Assembly (NCBI GenBank): GCA_914767715.1
Contig: OU612065.1
Coordinates: forward strand, 22,632,001 to 22,692,000
From: Membranipora membranacea
Lineage: Eukaryota > Bryozoa > Gymnolaemata > Cheilostomatida > Membraniporidae
Reading direction: 5' to 3'
DNA: 60,000 nucleotides
Positions within the stretch are counted from its first letter, which is position 1. Every line of letters begins with the position of its first letter. Positions 49,301 through 60,000 of this stretch are shown piece after piece. The notes under the pieces were generated by a model. That model was not told the DNA's origin. It saw only the letters and a program-made list of their open reading frames with translations, and did not search any database. The position numbers and the translations under genes are program-made.

Positions 49301-52300
49301 AGCTGTACCATGTGTGGGGCAAGATTATTATTCTGGCTAACACCACAATTATTTTTGTAGAACCCCTCTGCTCACTGCTGGTCGGATAGTAGAACGTATA
49401 AGAAGAAGTTCTGTAATGTCTGTCGAAGAAAGCTCGATGACTCGGCAGCGTTCAGATGTGAAGGTAATACCAATATAAGGTCAAATGCAACATACTTAAT
49501 ATCATTGTAGCCATTAATCTGGTCAGGGTGGTCCATCCCCCCCAACCCTCTCGATGTACATGCCAGCCACACAATTTGATAACTAGGTGAAGTATTTGTA
49601 TCTCTCTCGGTGAACCACATGCCTGCCATATAAAAAAGACAAGTTATAAAAAAAAAGAGTTCATAACTGAAAATAGGACAGTGGACAGGGATTTCCCACC
49701 AGATCTTTTAAAAACTCAGCACATTATTGGCCGACCACAGCTCGGTGGTTGTCCTACATTGTCACAATAGTTATTCAATATAACAGCGATCTGTTTCACT
49801 TAGTCACCAAACATTCATCTCTAAATGATTTTTTGCTAGTTATAATTAAATTTAGCCTGCAACATAGGTCGGCATTGATAAGTATTGATTTATATTTAGT
49901 TATAAGTTTACGTCAGTCAGAGGCTGCTGTGCGGCGGCTAGGCAGCGTGATATATTGTTGTCTCTCCTCTCCTATTATATTACCAAGCTCTATACTATGA
50001 TGACAGTGCTGAGTTAGCTGCTGTGGTATACTAGTGCCCTTATCTAATTTTACAACAACACGGTCTATATATTGAACAATAGTATTTCTGATGGGTATGC
50101 TAACCAGGCAAAGGGGCGACATAATCAATTTAAAAAAAAGGTTAGAATTAAATGAACCACTCATGTTTTGCTTCAGTATACTGAGTTAGAAGCACGGTGT
50201 GGTTGAAAGTCAGCACTGCTGTTATAGAGTATAGCTTATGATATAGTAACTGAATTAAGCACTTATGTGCACTGTGAAGAGGGTTGAGAAATGAAACAGC
50301 TTGGATGGGTCTGGCTGTTGAGCGCTGACGACACTTGAGTTACTTGAAGAGACAGCTCTGAAAATGAGCTGTCTTAAAATAGTACCTGAGCACTACTGAG
50401 CTGTCCTAGATGTGCCGATAGTCTGTCCTTCTCAACACGGAACCTTTATGACTTTTCTTCTTTCACCTTACTCACCTCCCTTCAATAGACAAAAAATAAC
50501 TACTGCGCAATATTTGCACCTAAACCTGAATATCTCCGATCTATGTATTAAGTTACTCATTGTAATCTGAGAATAGCTCAGTCCGAATGAATGATCAGGG
50601 AAGTTGAATTATTCTTTTAAATTTTATGGCGAATTGAATTCATAAGAAAAAAGCGAATGTCGTTTTATTGTCGTTTCGTGGAAGTGAGAATGAAGTTGTG
50701 AAATTTCCCCCAGCCTAGTCTTTTGCACCTGCCATTTTTTAAGGTGGTTGTGATGAAACACATTCCAAAAAAACAAAATCTAAACTTTCAAATAGAAAGA
50801 GAAAATGAAAATTATACACAATCTGTTTAGGACCATACAATGGTTTATATTCAGTTTTAGTCTTTTTTCCATACTAAGAACAAATAAGTGAAATGCTGCC
50901 CATTTTTATTTGTAGTGTGCGAATATTATACACATGCAGAATGTAAAGATTTTGTGGTTAGTGACTGCAAACAATGTGCAAACTACACTCCACACATAGA
51001 CAAGGTAAGAGTGAGACTTAAAATGATGGACCCATAGACAAAACTATGTCTATGGGGGAACCCAACTGTAATCTGATTGCTCTTCTCATGTGAGCTTGTT
51101 GACAATATAAAGAGACTAGAGTATAGTTTAGCTTCTTTGGGGGTGACTGAAATTTGGCTATAAGAGTTGGTTCTCGGTATAAAGAAATAACAGTGTTAGA
51201 AATTCTAGCTAGCTATTCCAACCTTTTCTCTGGCAAATGCTTACTCCTCTTGGATATATAACAACAAAGAAGATGTAGATTTAAAAAAAGAAGTATTTCA
51301 TGTAGTGGTTATTGAATGTGACCTAAACTGTCTGTTTTGTATTTTCAGGATACTGTAGTGCATTTCCATCACTGGCGGGAAGGTAACCTTCCAAGCAGCT
51401 CAAAATGTAGTGTATGTAAGAAAACCTGCTGGTCAGGTGACTGCCTCACAGGCTATAGATGTGACTGGTGTGGTCTAACGGTAAGGGGCGTTAACCAACC
51501 CACCCACAATACAATCCTAAAAAATTGACTTTACGCCATATTATCCAATAATAAGAATTGGTGCTCTTTTTAGAGAAAATGGACTAATTTTAGAAAATGC
51601 CACTATTCAACAACACTCCAACCTTGATGGACTAACTTGTATAGAGAATTGAGTGGTGCAATTTATTCCAGTAAGCGGTAGAGGGGCACTGTTAGTATAC
51701 ATTTGGAGTACATTTTATGCTTGTATTGACGCACATTGTACAATTTAAGTAGACCTGAAGTTGTTGGTCAATACTCAAGGTTCTGTACTACACTAATATC
51801 ATACAGTAAAGTCGGCCAGACAGTCAATTCTACAGATTGATGCTACCGTGATAAAAATTATTTACATACAGAAATTAAATGCATATTGACTTTGGACTAG
51901 GAAATTGGTAACAACTAGTAGCAGCTAATATGCACCCAATATTTAGAGTAAACAGAGTATGTTAGAAGATGCGTTGCAGAACCAGATTTGATGGCCTGCT
52001 CATTAGCTCAGCGCTGACGAGTCGGTATACAAAGTCTGTCTAGTTGGTTTGCGTTGCGTTTGCCTTTACGTCATGAGAATAAATCACTCACTCAGTATTC
52101 TAACTCTTTTGCATTTAAAACAGGTAGCTTGCATAGCATTATCGTGGGTCCCGAATCAATATTAATTTGCTGACTTGCTGCCGCTGATTATGCTATGGAA
52201 ATCGGGCCTAATCAGTATCGGGCTATTTTTATCTCTTTCACGTAAATTCTTCAGATAGGCTGAATATTTTTAGTCAATGAAATTTGCATTATATCCCGAT

Positions 52301-52957
52301 TGTGCCAATTAACTGTCGGACCCCGGAGCCCTGTTATCTTTTTGGAGGTAATTATCCTACACTTCCTTACAATGTCAATGCCGTAATAGAGCTGAGCTAT
52401 CTATATTATTACATCAATACCGACGTGTTGCCTGTCTACTCTGATAGACTGTATAATATTACTGATGTAGTGACAGCGGCAGCATCATCGGCAGCAACAC
52501 AACGTCAGCAGCGAGTAACATTACCTGAAATCACTACTGGGCTGCTGCTGCCATGCCGCTGACCGGCTCAATTTATTACTCCACCTCAATCAATAAACTA
52601 CTAGCAACATGTGCATCTGCCCTGCGAGTCTAACACAATATATGCACCACGGTAATGTAGTGCAGCATGAGCTTTAAAAGTTGGATGACATTTTATAAGC
52701 TGCAACCCTTGTGTCAGTTAAATATGGCATGTTGAAAATAGCTGAAATCGCTATGATTGCATGATATGATTGATGTATGTTAATATTGTGAGGTATTTTT
52801 GTTTTGTAGGCTCACTCAAATTGCCAAAAATGTTTGCCAGCTGAGTGCTCATTTGGTTCGTTGAGGAAGATATACCTACCCCCGTACTCTGTGACGGTAC
52901 CAAGACTAGAATTCAGCATAGAAACCATACTAAGCTTTACAAAATCATCTGCACCAG
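46357..52957 (+). other. DGKQ: DGK-theta three C1 zinc-finger exons
   Basis: Exons 1-6 code residues 1-228. C1 number 1 ([20 protein letters not shown], final C in ATPC) fits the H-C-C-C-C-H-C-C pattern with a two-residue CKVC knuckle made across intron 1. C1 number 2 reads [17 protein letters not shown], with CEVC-type and HAEC ligands on the next exon. C1 number 3 starts [17 protein letters not shown] and continues CDWCG and HSNCQKC. The spacing and the LPAEC after the third finger are the extended C1 pattern of the theta type. Confidence 0.9.
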
Positions 52958-55900
52958 GTGAAAATTTCACTCTCCGTCCAATCTATGTTGGCTGAGAGTA
53001 CAAAGCGCATGTAATGGAAACAATATCACTGATTAAAATTTGCCTCTGATGAATTGATACAGTAGTAACATCTGGAATCAACCCAGGGAGGATGGTCAGG
53101 GTTGAGTAACATTACATAAACAGGAGCAATGCGTTTCAACAGAATAGCAATCGCAAAATATCGAATCCTAGTTGAATAGTACTTATTTTCCTTTTCTTTA
53201 GCAAGAACAATATCTGACGACTGGTCAAGTGGAGATTCCAAGCCAGACGAAGAAAACAACACCAACACACACGCCCCTGTCACCCCTACTGTGAGCTCCC
53301 CTACCACTCTATCCACTCCTCTTCTCAGTGCGAGTGCTTGCAGCATAAGCAGTAGTGGAGGTGCCAAATCACCGAAAGAGAAGAATGAAAAGGATGAAAT
53401 CGGTGAGAGATTATCAAATTTGAAGTAACCCCAAGTAAAATGCTTCCCACGATTAACTTTTGTGCTCTAAAGCAACACAAGAGTTTGAATTACTTGTAAT
53501 GTATGAAATTGACCTGTTCAATGAGGCTTCTAAGCGTTCCATAGTTAACTTCAGAACTCATTGTGCGTTTGAGTATAGTTGCTGGTAGGCCGCCTACACA
53601 GCATCACAAGAGATATCAGCTTTGCCCGTACCAGTATGTTTGTGGCAAAGCTTTCAATGTAGGGTTTGGCAAATTTATGAGTGAAGAATTTCGAGATAGT
53701 AGACACTAAATAACCATTGTTTGCTCTAGCCATTGTGCTGCAATATGCAGTCGATTGTTAGAGTGGTAATTTCGTCATTTTGAACACTGAGAACCTTGAA
53801 TTCGACTTTGAACATCCTGTGTAGTTTTGCAGGAGTAATTCGTGTTCCCTTTCGACTAAACCGATACATCTTCATGTTAGAATATCTCATTTTAGCAACA
53901 TGATAGCCCATTCCCTAAAGAAAAGAGTTGTGACCTAATTCCATGGCCATAGAAAATCTCACAATTCAGCCCTCATTGATAACAATAGCTTTATCTGCTC
54001 AATCAAACCATTCACCCCAATTTTGGGGGAGATAGAAAGAAATCACACCTCTATTATGACATTCAATGAACAATCACTGCAAGGAGACAATGATAACTTT
54101 ATGATTTTATGGTTGATCAAGTTGTAAATTGTGTTGTAAAGATGATCCTTGATGTTTCTTATTTCAGATAAGATATTTGTGTATGATGGAGATGATGCAT
54201 ACAAAGAAGGGACATACCATGTCGTGTTTACACCTAAGAATGCCACTGTCGGTGCTGCTCTGGTTAGTATTGCCATGTTGTACTGCCTCATATATTACTG
54301 ATTGAAGCATGGTGCCTTCATATTTACACAGTAATAACTGTCTCAGGTTATTGACCCTATGAGATCAGTAAATGATTACAATAATTCCACAAAGCTCATC
54401 AGCTTCATTTTGCTGTGATTTGTGTTTCATGCAGGCTCAAGTTCATAAGTTCCTCTACTTAAAATCCTGCGATTTGCAATGCAAGTGACCATATGCCACA
54501 CTGCATTAAGAAGTGGTCCTCGCTGCGGTGTGGTTAGCTTTGATGCTGCGCACACGGTGCTGTCATAACTTATTACATTGTGCTAAATTTTTAATGCCTA
54601 AGATTAAATTAATTTGAATCAAAACGAAATACTCAGTTAATACTTGCCTTGTTGTTTTAGGATGAGGCTTTGAGAGTCATATACATGCCACCTGAACCGG
54701 AAAAGTTCTATCTTTGTCTTATAGGAATCAATGGAGGTGAGCTCTTTTCCTCTATCACATCTTTTTCGTAGCTGCAGTTCATCAATTTTTGTGCAAACAC
54801 TTTACTGTGAAAATCACTTTATTCAGACACCATTAGGCCAAATATTTTTGTCTGATATGAATTATCCAGTTTACCCCGTATTTGTCCATGACCTCTGAAA
54901 GATAGAATTTTCTCAGAATACCAAAAGTTCTGCAGGTAGTTAAGGCATTTGTGGTAGGTTTTGCACTTGACTTGGCAAATTATCAGCAGAAATATTCTTT
55001 TCATAGCTTATGCAAGAGAATTGCCTAGTTTACCGGAGTTGCCCGTCCTTTGGCCTAAATCATTAATAGCGACTAGAATGAAAATCCATCTGAGAGCCTA
55101 GAATAGCTTCTATAGTAGTTTTGTGTAATCTACCCTTCTGTTTTGGACTTCAGGCCTCGTTATTAGCTGTCTCATGTGAGCTGTGAGCACAAATTTCAAG
55201 CACTAGACTGCCACCCCAAACTCACTTTTACCAGCTAAACAATTTACATCTTACCATAAACACAACAATACAGGTTTGCATCTGTGTAAGGTTGTTAAAA
55301 CGTTTAAAAGTTATGGTCACTTTAGTCGATGTAATAATATGTGATAATTTTATTTTATTTTGTTAGATGAAACTCGACTTGACGAGAGGTATCCTATAAA
55401 ATCCCAGCTGAATATCCCCTTCGCTGGAGCCATACCCTCTGTGTATCTGAGACGAAAGGAGAAGGAGAGGGGAGAACTCTTTGTCTACATAGACAGCTTG
55501 TTGTGAGTGATATATAAGGATTAAGTAGGCTTCATTGGCTTCCTATAATCTCCTATAATCTGTGTGAGATGTATATATACTAGTGTAAAATGAGTAAATA
55601 TCCACAAAAATCATGCCTCACAAAATACATCACTCACTTGTGTATTTTTTGTATCAGACACATGATAAAAACATTGCTGTAATGATGTTAGAGCACAGGC
55701 TAAATAATAACAGGAACAGGAAACTGCTCTGTGGTACTCCATTTTAGCTGAGTTTGAGTACCTGATGGGAGAAATGTTTCACAAGAATTCTGGCTGAATA
55801 ATCATCCGAATTAGATTTTGTCTTTTTCCATATGCAGAAGGTGCAGTCTGCTATTAATCATTGAGAAGTTGTTTGAAACCCTGGTTGCCCTTTAACCAAT

Positions 55901-58314
55901 AAAACTTTCTTCTTTGCAACAATGATGATGGCAGTGGTTATAACAAAGTTTTTAATAAATGAAACTATGTTCTTCACAGTATTAGACTTAAATTGCAGCC
56001 TTATTACAGTGTATTGATTGTGACTTTGTCAAATATTCCATTATTTAGGCCTTTACAAGAAAAGTCGACCAGTAACTGTGAGTCTATAGCAGTAACCAGA
56101 GATATGACAGCTGATCAATGTATGAAGCTGGCACTGTCTCGCTTCGGTCTGCAGGATGAGGATTGTAATAACTTTGTGATGACTACAGTCCAAGTAGATA
56201 AAGCTATTACTGATAGAAAACTCCAACTAGATGAATGTCCGTTCAATATCATACAAAACATTGCACAGGTAAGCGCTCAATTGTGTGTGCTGTTAATTGA
56301 AGAAAATAGGCTCAATGATTTTCCCATGAGGGTCGATGTTGTCATTATATATCAAAACACTACTGGATGGTGGTAGATGTGCATTTCAGTCACTCAGTTG
56401 TTAAGTTTTAGCCTACTGCTTCATTTGGCATCATTTATATATCTTATTTGGAGTTGTCTGAAGATGTTACAGGTGCAAATAACTTCTATTTTGGCCTGAA
56501 TTTTGAAAGACACAATCACAACCGTTGCATGTTATTATTCCACAGGGATCTGTATGCAGAGCGCGTATGACGAGGTTTTATATACAGATGCTAGAGGACC
56601 CACATGGTTCATTGATATCTTTATTTGTTAGCAATCTACCACTTAATCTCTCTCAACGCCAATATAGAATGATACTCTTAGACATCATTGGTCAAGGTAA
56701 GTGAATTTTCAGATGCAGTCATAAGCAGCTGATGGAAACACTATTAGAATTTTGTTTCTGTTCAGACTCTCTGAGTTGAAGTGAATGGTGTGCTGTTCTA
56801 AGATTGTATTGATTAATGGTGCAAATATTTATGCTAATGCTCCTGGTTTGAATTGGTAAAGAAAGCGTCATATTTCTCTGTGCAGCTGTCGCACACCTCT
56901 TTATTGCTGCTTCATTATTCTTGCTTTGATCTTCATTTATTACTATTTACATAGGCGAGTTTACTTTTCTAGAAAATATATGGGACTCATTTGATGTGAT
57001 ATATTATGAATATGGATCCCTTGTACTTACATATAACTCTAAGGAAACAGCCACTAGGGTGTTCAAACTTCTGCAGAACTCAGCGTTTGATGATAAGAAT
57101 CTTTACGTTATGCTTCTTCCAAACATCCAGGTAATTTTAATTTTGAAAATAAGAACGAGCCCTAAAGAAATAAAACTTATCTTCATTAATTTTACTTTTT
57201 TGGGCTTATAGTTATTGGGCTTAGCCATACAGTTTTGTGTTTTGAGACAACTGCCTAGCCGTTTATAAACTGTGATTTACTTTAAATATAAATGTCACTA
57301 CCCAAGTTTAATTTTTGAAAGGTTTTGGGTGTTGTGTCCGCTGTTTAGACATTTAGTTAGCTATATGTAGGTAGAATGGGCATTCAACCTCAGATTTACT
57401 GTTATTTGTAGCCACAGATGATACCAGATGATGATGCACCACTATTAGTATTTGTGAACACAAGAAGCGGAGGCTGTCAGGGGCAGCAACTCATAACATG
57501 GTTTAGAAAAGCTCTCAATCCACACCAAGTATTTGATCTCAGCAACGGAGGACCTTTGCCTGGGTATGTGCCATTATTACTGATGCTGACTTATAAATCA
57601 AAATCTCTGTGAAAACATCATTATTATAACTCAATTATGCAGAGCAAGTGTCTCGTTACATCCCAAGCAGCCTGGATTCATCAAGGACATTATCTCATTC
57701 TCCCTGTGTATAATTATTTAGATATGTTTAGGAGTTTTCCTTTCTCAATAAGTGAGCACACAACTCCCTTAGTGATGATTTCCCTGTGAATGTTCCCATT
57801 GTTAATTAAAAATACACTGTAATTTGTATGGACGGTTGTTCTTTTACAGTCTGTATGTGTTTCGTAATGTTAACAACTATAAGATATTAGTATGCGGAGG
57901 AGATGGCACTGTAGGCTGGGTTCTACAATGTTTGGACAATGTCGGTCAGGATGCTATATGTGACGCCCCTCCTATTGCTGTTCTTCCACTAGGCACAGGT
58001 AGGAAATCCGCCATATACTAGAATAACTTTCAATAACCTCAACATGTATCACCTTTCTCATTGTTGTAGTAAATTTATTTTTTGATTCAAATTTAAATGA
58101 TAGATATTTTGAAATTATCACACTGTCATATAACTTTTTTGGCAAGTGGTTCTTGCTTAGTTCATAATTTTTCAATGTGGAATCTACCATTTTCATTATG
58201 TTCAGGCAATGACTTGGCGCGTGTTTTACGCTGGGGACCTGGTTATACTGGAGCTGAAGATTTGATGAGTTTACTCTATGACATCATAGATGCCGAGGAT
58301 ATTCAGCTAGACAG
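46357..58314 (+). CDS. DGKQ: Diacylglycerol kinase, theta type (5' part, 16 exons; continues beyond the window)
   Basis: The enzyme phosphorylates diacylglycerol to phosphatidic acid and so ends DAG signalling. Exons: 46357-46489, 47742-47821, 49361-49463, 50916-51004, 51349-51480, 52810-52957, 53202-53402, 54168-54262, 54661-54736, 55367-55502, 56049-56268, 56546-56696, 56955-57130, 57412-57563, 57850-57998, 58206-58314; 2150 bases, about 716 residues. Three C1 zinc fingers come first ([43 protein letters not shown]), the number that marks the theta type. [17 protein letters not shown] follows the third, as in DGK-theta. Ras-association-like segments follow ([40 protein letters not shown]). 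The catalytic domain begins with [12 protein letters not shown] and has [15 protein letters not shown] (ATP site) and [16 protein letters not shown]. An in-frame TGA at 46327 precedes the ATG. The accessory half and stop codon lie past the minisatellite. Confidence 0.93.
49041..49150. repeat. Tandemly doubled GTTAGTCTGA...ACTCTTGCCC repeat
   Basis: CCTGTTAGTCTGAGCTCCCA and a second CTGTTAGTCTGACCCCCCA, each followed by an ACTC(C/T)TGCCC block, lie about 68 bp apart. Reverse-complement relatives (GGCAAGAG...GGG.GCTCAAACTA) occur near 1675-1711 and 16750-16780, and a same-strand one near 32876-32900. Confidence 0.6.
57412..58314 (+). other. DGKQ: DGK catalytic domain, N-terminal part
   Basis: Three exons cover the start of the DAG kinase catalytic fold: [26 protein letters not shown], then [20 protein letters not shown] with the nucleotide-binding [23 protein letters not shown] and the helix [17 protein letters not shown]. 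All expected motifs are intact. The rest of the catalytic domain and the accessory domain are outside the window. Confidence 0.94.
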
Positions 58315-59918
58315 GTATGTAGTATAGTATAAGTAAAGGTAGACAGGTATGTAGTAGTATAGTATAGTAAGGGTAGACAGGTATGTAGTAGTATAGTATA
58401 GTAAGGGTAGACAGGTATGTAGTATAGTATAAGTAAGGGTAGACAGGTATGTAGTAGTATAGTATAGTAAGGGTAGACAGGTATGTAGTAGTATAGTATA
58501 GTAAGGGTAGACAGGTATGTAGTATAGTATAAGTAAAGGTAGACAGGTATGTAGTAGTATAGTATAGTAAGGGTAGACAGGTATGTAGTAGTATAGTATA
58601 GTAAGAGTAGACAGGTATGTAGTATAGTATAAGTAAGGGTAGACAGGTATGTAGTAGTATAGTATAGTAAGGGTAGACAGGTATGTAGTAGTATAGTATA
58701 GTAAGGGTAGACAGGTATGTAGTAGTATAGTATAGTAAGGGTAGACAGGTATGTAGTAGTATAGTATAGTAAGGGTAGACAGGTGTGTAGTAGTATAGTA
58801 TAGTAAGGGTAGACAGGTATGTAGTAGTATAGTATAGTAAGGGTAGACAGGTATGTAGTAGTATAGTATAGTAAGGGTAGACAGGTATGTAGTAGTATAG
58901 TATAGTAAGGGTAGACAGGTATGTAGTAGTATAGTATAGTAAGGGTAGACAGGTATGTAGTAGTATAGTATAGTAAGGGTAGACAGGTATGTAGTAGTAT
59001 AGTATAGTAAGGGTAGACAGGTATGTAGTAGTATAGTATAGTAAGGGTAGACAGGTATGTAGTAGTATAGTATAGTAAGGGTAGACAGGTATGTAGTAGT
59101 ATAGTATAGTAAGGGTAGACAGGTATGTAGTAGTATAGTATAGTAAGGGTAGACAGGTATGTAGTAGTATAGTATAGTAAGGGTAGACAGGTATGTAGTA
59201 GTATAGTATAGTAAGGGTAGACAGGTATGTAGTAGTATAGTATAGTAAGGGTAGACAGGTATGTAGTAGTATAGTATAGTAAGGGTAGACAGGTATGTAG
59301 TAGTATAGTATAGTAAGGGTAGACAGGTATGTAGTAGTATAGTATAGTAAGGGTAGACAGGTATGTAGTAGTATAGTATAGTAAGGGTAGACAGGTATGT
59401 AGTAGTATAGTATAGTAAGGGTAGACAGGTATGTAGTAGTATAGTATAGTAAGGGTAGACAGATATGTAGTATAGTATAGTAAGGGTAGACAGGTATGTA
59501 GTAGTATAGTATAGTAAGGGTAGACAGGTATGTAGTAGTATAGTATAGTAAGGGTAGACAGGTATGTAGTAGTATAGTATAGTAAGGGTAGACAGGTATG
59601 TAGTAGTATAGTATAGTAAGGGTAGACAGGTATATAGTAGTATAGTATAGTAAGGGTAGACAGGTATGTAGTATAGTATAGTAAGGGTAGACAGGTATGT
59701 AGTAGTATAGTATAGTAAGGGTAGACAGGTATGTAGTAGTATAGTATAGTAAGGGTAGACAGGTATATAGTAGTATAGTATAGTAAGGGTAGACAGGTAT
59801 GTAGTAGTATAGTATAGTAAGGGTAGACAGGTATGTAGTAGTATAGTATAGTAAGGGTAGACAGGTATGTAGTAGTATAGTATAGTAAGGGTAGACAGGT
59901 ATGTAGTAGTATAGTATA
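58308..59918 (+). repeat. 34 bp minisatellite derived from the DGK exon/intron junction
   Basis: A tandem array of about 47 units by length. The unit is mostly 34 bp, with 31- and 32-bp variants, and always contains TAGACAGGTATGTAG or a one-base variant. The first copy overlaps the last seven bases of the DGK exon ending at 58314 and its own donor (CTAGACAG|GTATGT). The first 340 bp alternate short, long, long; after about 58650 nearly all units are the 34 bp form. Stops (TAG) abound, so the array does not code. Confidence 0.95.
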
Positions 59919-60000
59919 TAGATAAATAAATATTTATTAGGTGGGAGTAATTCTGTGGCCGTATTTTAGTTTCTCTATTGATTATATTTATTATTTCTAT
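59919..60000. other. DGK intron sequence after the minisatellite
   Basis: A short unique A/T-rich stretch with no feature. It is expected to be the continuing DGK intron. Confidence 0.5.

Noticed and set aside
52284-52562. 92-codon open frame in a DGK intron
   Set aside because: No domain, no splice continuity with DGK, and composition typical of noncoding DNA.
58308-59918. CRISPR array
   Set aside because: Units are contiguous with no unique spacers, and the setting is a eukaryotic intron.

Overview
This is nuclear DNA from an animal, most likely a sponge or another early-branching invertebrate. The genes are split into many short exons with GT/AG borders, the introns are mostly tens to hundreds of bases and AT-rich, and the families present (PIKfyve, thrombospondin-repeat receptor, class VI POU homeobox, theta-type diacylglycerol kinase) are typical of metazoans. 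The sponge call is an inference from compact introns and divergent but complete animal protein families; nothing in the window names the species.

Layout. 768-29530 (+) is a complete PIKfyve phosphoinositide kinase gene in 44 coding exons, about 2191 residues, in the order FYVE, DEP, CCT-like, cysteine-rich middle, PIP-kinase. Its largest intron (5221-8219) holds an antisense gene for a probable secreted cysteine-containing protein (about 6573-7791, minus), which I could not assign to a family. 30783-34129 (-) is a small type I membrane protein with three thrombospondin type 1 repeats, 374 residues in 6 exons. 35719-42399 (-) is a class VI POU homeobox gene, 622 residues in 9 coding exons, with a possible 5' noncoding exon further upstream. 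46357-58314 (+) is a theta-type diacylglycerol kinase with three C1 domains, Ras-association-like segments and the start of the catalytic domain; its 3' exons lie beyond the window. From the last visible DGK exon, a minisatellite of about 34 bp units runs almost to the window end (58308-59918).

The introns and intergenic DNA carry many short fold-back elements: a tRNA-like MITE, pogo/Tigger-like MITEs, G/C-rich palindromes and a perfect 33 bp hairpin.

Functionally, the two large genes are both lipid kinases. PIKfyve makes PI(3,5)P2 on endosomes, and DGK-theta turns diacylglycerol into phosphatidic acid. The TSR receptor and the POU factor between them are a surface protein and a transcription factor with no obvious direct link to the kinases. 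All exon borders were read by hand from splice signals and frame continuity; none has been checked against transcripts.
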